NCBI GenBank assembly: GCA_012518845.1
Contig: JAAYRJ010000161.1
Span: 1 to 42,157, forward strand
Direction of reading: 5' to 3'
Length of the DNA: 42,157 nt
From: Clostridiaceae bacterium
GTDB taxonomy: Bacteria > Bacillota > Clostridia > Saccharofermentanales > DTU023
Positions 1 through 9,564 of the stretch are shown piece after piece. Position 1 is the stretch's first letter. Each line of letters opens with the position of its first letter. The translations under genes and the position numbers were made by a program. Below the pieces are notes generated by a model. That model saw only the letters and a list, made by a program, of their open reading frames with translations, searched no databases and had not been told where the DNA came from.

Positions 1-130
1 TATGAAGTTTCAGAATTTGCTAATATCCAATCAGCTTTTTAAAGATAAGATTGAAAAGAATGTCAAAAAATGTTTGAAGTCGATTTTATAAAACAATAGA
101 TAATGTGTTTAATAGGTTTATTATATTATT

Positions 131-160
131 TTAGCTAAAGCTAAAGTAAATTAATATAAT
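131..160 (+). promoter_or_regulatory. Candidate promoter/operator region upstream of oppA: inverted repeat TTAGCT-AA-AGCTAA (131-144) and TATAAT (155-160)
   Basis: Dyad symmetry and perfect -10 hexamer seen directly; no good -35 at 17 bp. Confidence 0.35.
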
Positions 161-222
161 ATAGTAATCAATTCTTTGTATAGAATTTGTTTACAAAGAA
201 AAAATCAAGAAGGAGAAAAGAG

Positions 223-2700
223 ATGAAAAAAGTTTTTTTAAAAAAACTCATGGCATTCTTTTTAGTTAGTGTCATGGTTCTAGGTCTTGCTGCTTGTGGT
301 AGCTCAACCGATGATGAATCAGCAGATGATCCTGTTGAGGAAACTGAAGAAGTTGACGAAGTAGAAGCTGAAGAGCCAGCTGACGAAGAAGAACCTGCTG
401 ACGAAGAAGCCGAAGCAGAAGATCCTGCTGAAGGTGGAGCAGTAACAAAAGACACACCTTTTGTTATTGGTCTTAACACATTAGATGGAAAGTTTAGTGA
501 GTTTTTCCATACATCAATTTATGATCGTTATGTTGTGGAAATGACATCCATTTATTTATTAGCTAGTAATAAAGATGGCGAACCTATCGCTAATGATGAA
601 GAACCATCTTTTGCTAAATCATTTGATATGGAAGTCGCAGATGATGACAGTCAAACGAAATACACTTTTGTGTTAAAAGATGATGTTGTTTTCTCAGATG
701 GTTCACCTGTGACGATTGATGATTTGCTTTTCAGCATTTATGTGTATTCTGATCCATATTACGATGGCTCATCAACATTTTATAGCTTAGATATTGAAGG
801 GATGCCTGAATATCGTTTGCAAACATCAACAGAAATGGTTGAAGTTGGTAAAGATATTGTAGCTGCTGGGATCAGCGGTGATGCTGGAGCAGATCCAGTA
901 ATGGGTGAAGGTTTAACTGCTGCAACAGCTGAACAACAACAGGCATACTGGTCTTATCTAGATGAAGCCGGTGCAAAATTTGCCCAAGAAATTACAGATT
1001 ATGTAATGGAAAATTATTTAGGTTATGCTGCCGATTATTTCCCTGGCTTTACAGAAGATGAAATTCTTGAACGTGAAGAATTACAAACTGCCTTTGGAAT
1101 GACGATGTGGGGATTTGGTGGCCTTGAAGAGCAAACTTTCACTGATGCTTCAGGCAACGAGTATGATTTACAAGATGAAAGTGTTGAATTAGATGCTAAT
1201 GTTTATTGGCAAAACATCGTAGATAGTTATGGTTATGACTTATCTGACGAAGGTATTAATGCTGAAAAAGCAGGAAGTAAAAATGTAGAAGATTATGTTT
1301 CTGAGCTCTTTTATCAAAATGAAGGTGGCGTTGAAGGTGGCGTCGAAAGTATTTCTGGTATCACCGCTACTACAGTAACAGGCGATGATGGCGAAGAATA
1401 TGATGCTTTAGAAATAATTCTTAACGGTATTGACCCAACTGCTATTTTCAAAATGGGTATAAATGTCTCTCCTAAAGCTTATTATAGCGAAGGTTATGAG
1501 GGTGAAGTTAATGCATTTGGTGTTGACCCAACAAGTGCTGATTTCATTACCCATTTAAAGACCAAAAATGATAATCCAGTTGGTGCTGGTCCATACATTT
1601 TTGATAATTTTACAGATAATGTTGTTACTATGAATGCTAACCCTAATTTTATGATGGGTGAGCCTAAGATTCCAGTTCTCCGTTTCCAAGTTTTAGATGG
1701 TGGTGCGGAATTAGACGCATTAAGAACTGGTACAGTCCATTTTGCTGAACCGAGTGCATCACAAGACATCGTTTCTGATATTTCTAGTGGTGAAGGCGAT
1801 TATGCGAAATTAGATTACATCCTAGTTGATAACGATGGCTATGGTTATATTGGTATTAACTCTCAAGCAGTACCTGAGTGGAATGTACGTCAAGCAATTG
1901 CTCATTCCTTCAATATTTCTGATGCTGTAGAAAACTATTATGGTGAATTGGCTTCTGTAAATAATCGTACAATGACTAAAGTTCAGTGGGCATATCCAGA
2001 TAATCCTGAACCTCTTTATCCATATGATGAGACAGGTGAAACATCTAAAGAATTGCTATTAGATGAAGGTTATGTATATGACGAAGATGCAAATATCATG
2101 CAATATCCTGAAGATCATGAAAAAGCTGGTGAACAGCTTACTTTAAAATTCACATTACCAAGTGAAGCACAAGATCACCCAGCAGGACAAATTTTCATTG
2201 ATGCTCAAAAATTGTTAGAAACAATTGGGGTCAAAGTAGATATCGAAGTTGATCCTGATTTACTAGGAAAATTAACCACTGCTTATGAATCTGGCATTCA
2301 AGTATGGGCAGCAGCTTGGGGCTCTGGTGGTGCCGATCCTGACATGTTCCAAATTTGGTATTCAGATCCAGCAGTTAATACTGGTGGTTCACCTAATAAC
2401 ACTGGTTTATATTGGTTATTCGAAAATGGTACTGAGGAAGAAAAAGCTGTCTTAACCGAATTGAATGAAAATATAGTTGCAGGTAGAAGCAGTTTAGATC
2501 CAGAAGAACGTAAACCAATTTATGCTAACGCTTTAGAATTATCAACCAGCTTAGCTGTTGAAATTCCAACCTACCAACGTAAAAATATGTTTGCCTACAA
2601 TAAAGAAGTTGTCAACGGTGACACTTTATTCTCAGGTGAAGATGTTACACCATTCCAATCTCCACGTGCTGAAATCTGGAATGTTGAGTTGAATTGGTAA
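223..2700 (+). CDS. oppA: Oligopeptide ABC transporter substrate-binding lipoprotein (SBP_bac_5 family), unusually long, with acidic linker after the lipobox
   Basis: Signal peptide MKKVFLKKLMAFFLVSVMVLGLAAC with lipobox LAAC; SBP motifs (VVFSDGSPVTIDDLLFSI, AYPDNPEPLYPYDETGETSKELLLDEGY); AAGGAG just upstream of ATG 223, so the 187 TTG start is less likely; followed by permease/ATPase genes. Confidence 0.88.
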   Translation: MKKVFLKKLMAFFLVSVMVLGLAACGSSTDDESADDPVEETEEVDEVEAEEPADEEEPADEEAEAEDPAEGGAVTKDTPFVIGLNTLDGKFSEFFHTSIYDRYVVEMTSIYLLASNKDGEPIANDEEPSFAKSFDMEVADDDSQTKYTFVLKDDVVFSDGSPVTIDDLLFSIYVYSDPYYDGSSTFYSLDIEGMPEYRLQTSTEMVEVGKDIVAAGISGDAGADPVMGEGLTAATAEQQQAYWSYLDEAGAKFAQEITDYVMENYLGYAADYFPGFTEDEILEREELQTAFGMTMWGFGGLEEQTFTDASGNEYDLQDESVELDANVYWQNIVDSYGYDLSDEGINAEKAGSKNVEDYVSELFYQNEGGVEGGVESISGITATTVTGDDGEEYDALEIILNGIDPTAIFKMGINVSPKAYYSEGYEGEVNAFGVDPTSADFITHLKTKNDNPVGAGPYIFDNFTDNVVTMNANPNFMMGEPKIPVLRFQVLDGGAELDALRTGTVHFAEPSASQDIVSDISSGEGDYAKLDYILVDNDGYGYIGINSQAVPEWNVRQAIAHSFNISDAVENYYGELASVNNRTMTKVQWAYPDNPEPLYPYDETGETSKELLLDEGYVYDEDANIMQYPEDHEKAGEQLTLKFTLPSEAQDHPAGQIFIDAQKLLETIGVKVDIEVDPDLLGKLTTAYESGIQVWAAAWGSGGADPDMFQIWYSDPAVNTGGSPNNTGLYWLFENGTEEEKAVLTELNENIVAGRSSLDPEERKPIYANALELSTSLAVEIPTYQRKNMFAYNKEVVNGDTLFSGEDVTPFQSPRAEIWNVELNW

Positions 2701-2724
2701 TATTTAAAAATAATTTAATTTTCG

Positions 2725-2760
2725 GTGCATCGGCCGATTTCACAGCCGATGCACTTTTTT
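2725..2760 (+). terminator. Rho-independent terminator/attenuator between oppA and oppB
   Basis: GTGCATCGGC (2725-2734) / GCCGATGCAC (2745-2754) perfect 10-bp stem followed by TTTTTT. Confidence 0.85.
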
Positions 2761-2778
2761 CTAAATCAGGTGAACTTA

Positions 2779-3780
2779 ATGGTTAAATATATTTTAAAAA
2801 GATTAGGTCTGGCCTTAATAATTTTGATAGGTGTTTCAGCATTAATTTATTTGCTGGTCATGTTAATGCCTACAGATTATATTGATAATCAAACTGCAGC
2901 AGCAGTACAAAGTGGTCAAATGACGTACGAGGATGTTCAAAGACTAAAAGAGCTTTATGGTCTTGCAGATAAAAGCTTTACAGGTATTGTTAAGAGCTAT
3001 TATTCTTGGTTAACAAGTGCTATACAAGGTGATTTAGGCTTTTCATTTCTTTATGGACGTCCGGTAACACAAGTTATTAATGATTATGTTTGGATATCAT
3101 TCCTAATTTCCTTAATTGCTTATGTTATTGAAATAATCATAGCTATTCCGATGGGGATAAAGGCGGCAGTTAATCAGTATAGTGGTTATGATTATACTGT
3201 GTCTGTCTTTGCTATGATGGCTACAGCTTTACCGGCCTTCTTTTTAGCAGCTCTGCTTATGAATGTGTTTAGTATCAAACTGGGTTGGTTCCCTTTACAA
3301 GGATTAACCACCGCTACCAAAATCTTTGATCCAAACGATTGGTGGGGTATTTTTCTCGATAAAGCCTGGCATTTAGTTTTGCCAATCGTTACTCTAACTT
3401 TATTAAATATTGGCGGCTTAATGAGATACACAAGAACCAATATGCTAGAAGTCATGAATTCCGATTATATTAGGACTGCAAGAGCAAAAGGTTTGTCTGA
3501 AAAGACTGTTGTTAATAAACACGCTTTTAGAAATACTCTTATACCTCTAGTAACTACCTTGTCAGGCATGTTACCCGGTTTATTTAGTGGAGCCATGATC
3601 ACCGAAACAGTGTTTTCTCTCCCTGGGATAGGTTATATGGCTTTAAGAGCTACATTACAAGGCGATATTCCATTTGTAATGGGCTACAATCTTTTCTTAT
3701 CAGCTTTGACGATCATTGGTTATATCATTTCTGATATTATGTATACCGTTGTTGATCCAAGGGTTCAAATTTCTAAGTAG
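2779..3780 (+). CDS. oppB: Oligopeptide ABC transporter permease OppB
   Basis: BPD_transp_1 permease features (TARAKGLSEKTVVNKHAFRNTLIPLVT, multiple TM). ATG 2779 preferred because the 18-aa upstream extension from 2725 lies inside the terminator hairpin. Confidence 0.9.
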   Translation: MVKYILKRLGLALIILIGVSALIYLLVMLMPTDYIDNQTAAAVQSGQMTYEDVQRLKELYGLADKSFTGIVKSYYSWLTSAIQGDLGFSFLYGRPVTQVINDYVWISFLISLIAYVIEIIIAIPMGIKAAVNQYSGYDYTVSVFAMMATALPAFFLAALLMNVFSIKLGWFPLQGLTTATKIFDPNDWWGIFLDKAWHLVLPIVTLTLLNIGGLMRYTRTNMLEVMNSDYIRTARAKGLSEKTVVNKHAFRNTLIPLVTTLSGMLPGLFSGAMITETVFSLPGIGYMALRATLQGDIPFVMGYNLFLSALTIIGYIISDIMYTVVDPRVQISK

Positions 3781-3791
3781 GATGGTGCAAT

Positions 3792-4907
3792 ATGAATAAT
3801 CAATTATACAAGAATGAAAAGCACAATCTTTCTGCAGAAAAGAATACAAAAAAAATAGAGCAAGGAAGACTAGCAAAAAAGGAACGTGAAGCGGTCAATA
3901 GTAGTGAAAGTGATAATTTTAAAGCACTTTCGCCTACCAGAATGGTTGCAAAAAGATTTTTCCGAAGTAGCTTATCAGTAGTAGGGCTGACTATGGTAAT
4001 TTTCGTTTTCGTCTTCTCTTTCTTGGGGCCTACATTAGTAAAGGGTATCTGGGATTACGGAGAAACTGAAGTTTTCCATATCCCACGTGAATCACAATTG
4101 TTATCCACTGCCTCTTTTGAAGGAGCTGATGGCAGAACATATGAATATTACGATAAATCAACAAGTACAATCACGGTGAAGTCTCCACCATCAGCAGAAC
4201 ATCCCTTAGGAACAGATACAAATGGTTTTGATATCCTAATTCGTTTAATGTACGGTGGACGAATTTCTTTAATGATTTCTTTCTTAACCGTTTTTCTTCA
4301 ATTGATCATAGGTATCTTTTTAGGGGGACTTGCAGGTTATTATGGAGGTTGGGTTGATCAAGTAATTATGAGGATTGTAGATATTTTTGCTTCTTTACCT
4401 GGCTTGCCTATATTACTTGTGCTATCGGCTGTTATTGCCTCGATCGAATCTATACCAGCAGAACATCGTATCTACTATTTAATGGGTTTTTTGACCTTAA
4501 TAAGTTGGACAGGTATTGCAAGGTTAGTCCGTGGTCAAATACTCTCTTTACGCGAACAAGAATTTATGCTGGCTGCTGAAACAACTGGTATCAAATCTTC
4601 ACGCAAAATTCTTAAACATTTGATCCCAAACACAATTCCTCAATTAATTGTCTCGGCAACACTTAGTTTAGGTGGGGTAATTTTATACGAATCCACACTC
4701 TCTTATTTTGGAATAGGTGTCCCATTCCCACGTGCTGCTTGGGGGTCAATGATTGCGATGGCAGATCCATCCAAAGGTCAAGAGATTTTAGCAAATTATC
4801 CAAATATGTGGCTACCTGCAGGTATTTTAATTGTAATTACAGTGTTAGGATTCAATTTTGTTGGCGATGGCTTGAGAGATGCTTTTGATCCACGTCAAAA
4901 ACGCTAA
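3792..4907 (+). CDS. oppC: Oligopeptide ABC transporter permease OppC
   Basis: HPLGTDTNGFDILIRLMYGGRISL, AAETTGIKSSRKILKHLIPNTIPQLIV, SYFGIGVPFPRAAWGSMIA; typical OppC C-terminus. Confidence 0.9.
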   Translation: MNNQLYKNEKHNLSAEKNTKKIEQGRLAKKEREAVNSSESDNFKALSPTRMVAKRFFRSSLSVVGLTMVIFVFVFSFLGPTLVKGIWDYGETEVFHIPRESQLLSTASFEGADGRTYEYYDKSTSTITVKSPPSAEHPLGTDTNGFDILIRLMYGGRISLMISFLTVFLQLIIGIFLGGLAGYYGGWVDQVIMRIVDIFASLPGLPILLVLSAVIASIESIPAEHRIYYLMGFLTLISWTGIARLVRGQILSLREQEFMLAAETTGIKSSRKILKHLIPNTIPQLIVSATLSLGGVILYESTLSYFGIGVPFPRAAWGSMIAMADPSKGQEILANYPNMWLPAGILIVITVLGFNFVGDGLRDAFDPRQKR

Positions 4908-4936
4908 AAAATTGACCAGAACATTTAGGAGATATT

Positions 4937-6223
4937 ATGTCAAATAAAGAAAATAATAGAGATAACACACAATATCTAACTATAAAAGAAGAAAAAGCAA
5001 TTGCCCGTGAGAATAAGAAAATAATGACGCAATTTGAACGGGAAAAAAACAGAAAAAATGTTGATGAATCTGAATACACTACTCAGATGAGAAATCCTAG
5101 CAATGTTATTGAATTTGATAACTTACATACTTATTTTTACACTGATGTCGGTGTCAACAAAGCCGTAAATGGTGTTTCTTTTGTCGTGCCTGAAGGGAAA
5201 ATTGTTGGTATAGTAGGTGAATCTGGGTGTGGTAAGTCTGTTACTTCTCTATCAGCCATGCAGTTAGTGCAAGGTCCGGTAGGTCAAATAGTTGACGGTA
5301 GTATTCGTTATACAACCTCTGAAGGTAAATGTTATGATATTGCAAAAATGCCACGGGATGAAATGAGACGGATTCGTGGCAAAGAAATTTCTATGATTTT
5401 TCAGGAACCTATGACATCTTTAAATCCTGTTTTTAAGATTGGTGAACAATTAGATGAAGCTTTAGAAATTTACAATGAGAATCTTTCTGCTTCAGAAATC
5501 AAGGCACGTAGTATCGAGATGTTAGAACTGGTTGGCATTGCAGATCCCGAAAATATTTATAGCAATTATCCGCACGAGCTATCTGGTGGTATGCGTCAAA
5601 GAGTTATGATTGCCATGGCATTGATTTGTGAACCACGTCTTATTATTGCAGATGAACCAACAACAGCTTTAGACGTAACAATTCAAGCTCAAATCTTGGA
5701 TTTACTTTTAGAAGTTAAAGATAGTATTAAGGGAAGCATTATGTTAATAACCCATGATCTAGGTGTTATTGCTAATATGGCTGACTATGTTGTTGTCATG
5801 TACGCTGGCAAAATTGTCGAAGCTGGTGAGATCAATGATATCTTCAAAAATCCAAAACATCCCTATACTGTTGGTTTGATGCGTTCCTTACCAAGTCTAA
5901 GTAACATCGAAAATCAAGAAAAACTTTTTTCTATCCCTGGTCAAGTTCCAAATGCAGTTAATTTGCCCGATTATTGCTATTTTTGTAACCGTTGTGATTA
6001 TTCTTTTGATGCTTGCTATGAAAGTTATCCAGAAGATATTCTTTTTGAAGACGGTCATCGTGCTGCTTGTTTCTTGTACGCGGATAGATTTAAAGATTTA
6101 GATTTAAATCGTCCTCAATTACCAAAAAACATTGCCAGTAGTAGTGACGATCAGTTTGCACGTAAAATTCCCCAAGGGCGAGTAGATTTTGAAAGTATCA
6201 ATAATCCTAAGGAGAAATTATAA
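4937..6223 (+). CDS. oppD: Oligopeptide ABC transporter ATP-binding protein OppD
   Basis: Walker A GESGCGKSVTS, Q-loop FQEPMTSLNPVF, signature LSGGMRQRVMIAMAL, Walker B LIIADEPTTALD; Cys-containing C-terminal oligopeptide transporter domain. Confidence 0.92.
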   Translation: MSNKENNRDNTQYLTIKEEKAIARENKKIMTQFEREKNRKNVDESEYTTQMRNPSNVIEFDNLHTYFYTDVGVNKAVNGVSFVVPEGKIVGIVGESGCGKSVTSLSAMQLVQGPVGQIVDGSIRYTTSEGKCYDIAKMPRDEMRRIRGKEISMIFQEPMTSLNPVFKIGEQLDEALEIYNENLSASEIKARSIEMLELVGIADPENIYSNYPHELSGGMRQRVMIAMALICEPRLIIADEPTTALDVTIQAQILDLLLEVKDSIKGSIMLITHDLGVIANMADYVVVMYAGKIVEAGEINDIFKNPKHPYTVGLMRSLPSLSNIENQEKLFSIPGQVPNAVNLPDYCYFCNRCDYSFDACYESYPEDILFEDGHRAACFLYADRFKDLDLNRPQLPKNIASSSDDQFARKIPQGRVDFESINNPKEKL

Positions 6224-7237
6224 ATGAAAAAAGAAAACTCTAATGAAAATTTTGTTGAAGTACGTCATTTAAAAAAATATTTTCCTGCTGGATTAAAAGG
6301 TACAACTCGTCAATATGTAAAAGCTGTTGATGACGTTTCTTTTTCGATTAAAAAAGGAACCACTATGGGTCTAGTTGGTGAATCAGGCTGTGGTAAAACC
6401 ACTGTTGGTAGAACTATGTTACGCCTTTATCCAATCACAGCTGGCGAAGTGTTTTTTGACGGTGTCAAAATTAATGATTTGTCAAGAAGAGATTTACGTA
6501 AAATGCGACCAAGAATGCAGATGATCTTTCAAGATCCTTACTCTAGCTTATCACCGAGGATGCCAGTAGGTGAGATAATAGGTGAAGCTGTACGTGAACA
6601 CAATATAGTGCCAAAAGAAGATTTAGATAATTATGTCAGTGATATTATGAATGCATGTGGCTTGCCTTATCGTTATTCAAGGCGCTATCCACATGAATTT
6701 TCAGGTGGTCAAAGACAGAGAATTTGTATAGCTAGAGCAGTTGCTCTTAAACCTGATTTTATTATCTGTGATGAACCTGTTTCTGCACTTGATGTCTCAA
6801 TCCAGGCTCAGATTATTAATCTCTTACAAAATTTGCAAGAAGAGTTTGGCTATACTTATCTATTTATTTCTCATGATCTATCAGTTGTAGAATATATATC
6901 GGACACTATCGGTGTTATGTATCTTGGTTCAATGGTAGAGTACGGGGATAAGAAGAGTATATTTAAACATCCTATGCATCCATACACACAAGCATTATTA
7001 TCAGCCGTTCCAATCCCTGATCCAGATCATAAAATGAATCGTGTAATTTTAGAAGGAGATATTCCTAGTCCAATTAATCCACCATCTGGTTGTAAATTTA
7101 GAACTCGTTGTGAGTATGCTTCAGATATTTGTTCCAAAATAAAGCCAGAGTTTAACAATTATTTAGATGGTCATGAGCATGAGGTAGCATGCCATCTTTA
7201 CCCACAAGATCATCAAGAGCAAAGAGTAATCAGTTAA
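6224..7237 (+). CDS. oppF: Oligopeptide ABC transporter ATP-binding protein OppF
   Basis: [63 protein letters not shown] directly follows the oppD stop. Confidence 0.92.
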   Translation: MKKENSNENFVEVRHLKKYFPAGLKGTTRQYVKAVDDVSFSIKKGTTMGLVGESGCGKTTVGRTMLRLYPITAGEVFFDGVKINDLSRRDLRKMRPRMQMIFQDPYSSLSPRMPVGEIIGEAVREHNIVPKEDLDNYVSDIMNACGLPYRYSRRYPHEFSGGQRQRICIARAVALKPDFIICDEPVSALDVSIQAQIINLLQNLQEEFGYTYLFISHDLSVVEYISDTIGVMYLGSMVEYGDKKSIFKHPMHPYTQALLSAVPIPDPDHKMNRVILEGDIPSPINPPSGCKFRTRCEYASDICSKIKPEFNNYLDGHEHEVACHLYPQDHQEQRVIS

Positions 7238-7543
7238 ATGGAAAATAAAAAGAAAAATAAAACTACAAGTGAATTTGATGATGGTAGAGTTTACGCTGAT
7301 ATGTCAGTTCTAGATGATATTGCACCAAAGATCTCTTTAAAACCAAAATCTAAGAAAAAAAATGTACCACTTGATGCTCAAGGTTTTCCTATTGAGGAAA
7401 CATCAAAACCAATAGAATTAACCAAAGAAGAAAAAAGAGAAATTGCTAAGGGTGTGATCAAAGCTCATCTTTTATATGCTCTATTAGGTTTAGTTTTGAT
7501 TTTATTTGTATTCCTTTTTATCTTTAAAATCTGGTTAAATTAG
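7238..7543 (+). CDS. Small basic protein with a single C-terminal transmembrane helix, last gene of the opp operon
   Basis: ATG abuts oppF stop; hydrophobic C-terminus AHLLYALLGLVLILFVFLFIFKIWLN; no recognised family. Confidence 0.7.
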   Translation: MENKKKNKTTSEFDDGRVYADMSVLDDIAPKISLKPKSKKKNVPLDAQGFPIEETSKPIELTKEEKREIAKGVIKAHLLYALLGLVLILFVFLFIFKIWLN

Positions 7544-7567
7544 ATAACTTATTAAACTCACAAATCA

Positions 7568-7608
7568 AAAAAGCTGATTTAATTCATTTTAAGATAAATC
7601 AGCTTTTT
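7568..7608. terminator. Bidirectional rho-independent terminator between convergent transcription units
   Basis: AAAAAGCTGATTTA / TAAATCAGCTTTTT perfect 14-bp inverted repeat with A/T tails on both strands. Confidence 0.88.
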
Positions 7609-7638
7609 ATAATTGTAAGTATTTTGTCAATTAATTAC

Positions 7639-8640
7639 TTACGAATCAATAATTTCTTCTTCTGTAAATATTGTTCTAAATTCTCTGACATCCTTTTTAA
7701 TTTGTACACCCAGTTTTTCTTTTAATTGATCAGAAATTTTAAGATTTTGATTACCAAAAATAATATCATTTGACTCCATATATTGACTCATTTCGTTAGG
7801 TGTTAATTCCAATAAATCTGGATTTTCAAGAATCCGATCGAATATATTCAAAGATTTGATTAAGTAGTAGCCATCACATATTCTCTCGTCAATTGTAAAA
7901 GCAACATCTATCACTTCTTGCCAAATAACTTCATCTTTTTTACCTCGAGTTGGATGATCAAAAATTTTACCCAAAGTAATAAAAATAGAATTGGTGCCAA
8001 CTTCGTATAGGTGATGTAACGGAGCATGTCCACCAATGCTGCCTAAATGAGAAACATATACAGATGAGTAGAGTGGAATCATTTGCATTAATGATTTTGG
8101 CATCCAACCATGAAAATCAACCCAACGGAGAAGTAATAATGTAAAACGTTGAAACCAGCGTGGTGTTTTTGTAAAAAAATGAATTAGCTTATCATCCGAT
8201 TTTTCTTCCTGTTGTTGTCTGATTATATCAATTTGTGCTTGCATTTTATCTGCAATAGAATAAATATTATCATTCTTGTCCATCGAAACTCTAGCCACAG
8301 ATTCATGTGCATGATCAGCCATGTCAAGTTTTACAACATACAATGATTCATAACTATCATGCTCATAAATTCTTCGGCCAGCAATAAAACGATTTAAATG
8401 TGGTCTTAAAACAAGAATATGTAAAATAGTTGTCATAAAAACATTAAACATTGTAATTCTATTGCCTTGTTTTCTTTGTTTTTTAATATAATCTCTAATT
8501 GGTTTTACTTGAAATTGGTTTTGATAATAAATTACCGATTCATTTCGATTACGCATGACGTAAGGCATAACGTGGTTTATTGGATCTCCGTCCTTTACCA
8601 ATTTGCCATCTTTCCGTTTGCTGCCAAAAATAAAAGCCAT
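7639..8640 (-). CDS. Stand-alone 2-oxoacid dehydrogenase E2/chloramphenicol acetyltransferase-fold protein (no lipoyl domain), altered catalytic motif
   Basis: E2 catalytic-domain-like features: ITMFNVFMTTIL, VYVSHLGSIGG...ITLGKIF, AFTIDERICDGYYLIKSLNIF aligning with the E2 DHRxxDG motif; GAGGAG upstream on the minus strand. Confidence 0.72.
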   Translation of the reverse strand: MAFIFGSKRKDGKLVKDGDPINHVMPYVMRNRNESVIYYQNQFQVKPIRDYIKKQRKQGNRITMFNVFMTTILHILVLRPHLNRFIAGRRIYEHDSYESLYVVKLDMADHAHESVARVSMDKNDNIYSIADKMQAQIDIIRQQQEEKSDDKLIHFFTKTPRWFQRFTLLLLRWVDFHGWMPKSLMQMIPLYSSVYVSHLGSIGGHAPLHHLYEVGTNSIFITLGKIFDHPTRGKKDEVIWQEVIDVAFTIDERICDGYYLIKSLNIFDRILENPDLLELTPNEMSQYMESNDIIFGNQNLKISDQLKEKLGVQIKKDVREFRTIFTEEEIIDS

Positions 8641-8802
8641 TATATCTCCTCATCAGCTTATTTAGCTATATTTATTAATTAGCAATCTAAATATAACATA
8701 TTAATAATTGTTCAGGATAATCTTGCGTATTATTACATAATTTAAAACAAAATTATTTTAGTACAATACAAATAATCGACAAAATAACGATTTATTTTAG
8801 AA

Positions 8803-8832
8803 TTGAGTTTTTTTCCATAGATATGTCATAAT
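8803..8832 (+). promoter_or_regulatory. Candidate sigma-A promoter for the M50-scpA-scpB-cmk-plsC operon
   Basis: TTGAGT (8803-8808), 18-bp spacer, CATAAT (8827-8832). Confidence 0.55.
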
Positions 8833-8862
8833 ATGTTAGATAAGATTTATTCAGGGGAATAT

Positions 8863-9564
8863 ATGCCAAATTTTAATTTACAACAAATATTGATTCGTAT
8901 CTTAGTCTTGACTTTATCATTGTCTGTACACGAATATGCACATGCTAGAGTTGCTTATGAGCTTGGTGATGATACTGCTGCAAGACAAGGACGCTTAACT
9001 TTAAATCCTGCTGCCCACATTGATCCTTTAGGTGCAATTGCCTTTATTTTAGCAGGTTTTGGTTGGGCTAAACCTGTACCAGTAAATCCTGCACGTTTTT
9101 CACGCGACAAAGTAAAAACTATGCGCTCAGGTATGATGAGAGTTGCAATAGCAGGTCCTATCTCAAATCTAATCATATCTTTTATTGCTAATGTAATTTT
9201 TCAGTTGATAATTTTAATCATAAAAATAATTGGCAATTTTTCGTTATTGAACAATCCTATCTTTGATGTTATTTTTGCAATTTTAAATTCTTTTATCTAT
9301 TCCAACATTTTCTTGGCTATATTTAACATGTTGCCGATACCGCCACTGGATGGCTCAAGAGTATTAGGTGCATTTTTATCGGATAGAGCCTATGCTAAAT
9401 ATATGCAATTCCAACGTTACTCATTTATAATCATGTTTATTCTAATTTTCTTAGGCGGTGGAATCTTAAGTAGAATTATGAGCTTTATTTCCATTCCAGT
9501 GCAATATGTTATTTTATATCCTGTCAATGTTTTATTTGATTTTATTGGTAATTTTTTCGTATAG
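8863..9564 (+). CDS. Site-2 protease family (M50) membrane metalloprotease, YwhC-like
   Basis: HEYAHA metal motif, NMLPIPPLDGSRVL C-terminal motif, multiple TM. Start at 8863 (preceded by AGGGGAA) preferred because ATG 8833 abuts a candidate -10 box. Confidence 0.85.
   Translation: MPNFNLQQILIRILVLTLSLSVHEYAHARVAYELGDDTAARQGRLTLNPAAHIDPLGAIAFILAGFGWAKPVPVNPARFSRDKVKTMRSGMMRVAIAGPISNLIISFIANVIFQLIILIIKIIGNFSLLNNPIFDVIFAILNSFIYSNIFLAIFNMLPIPPLDGSRVLGAFLSDRAYAKYMQFQRYSFIIMFILIFLGGGILSRIMSFISIPVQYVILYPVNVLFDFIGNFFV

Noticed and set aside
168-479. Minus-strand ORFs at 168-479 and 272-457 (Ser-rich and Leu/Gln-rich)
   Set aside because: Antisense shadow of the low-complexity acidic linker of oppA; composition artefact with no RBS or homology.
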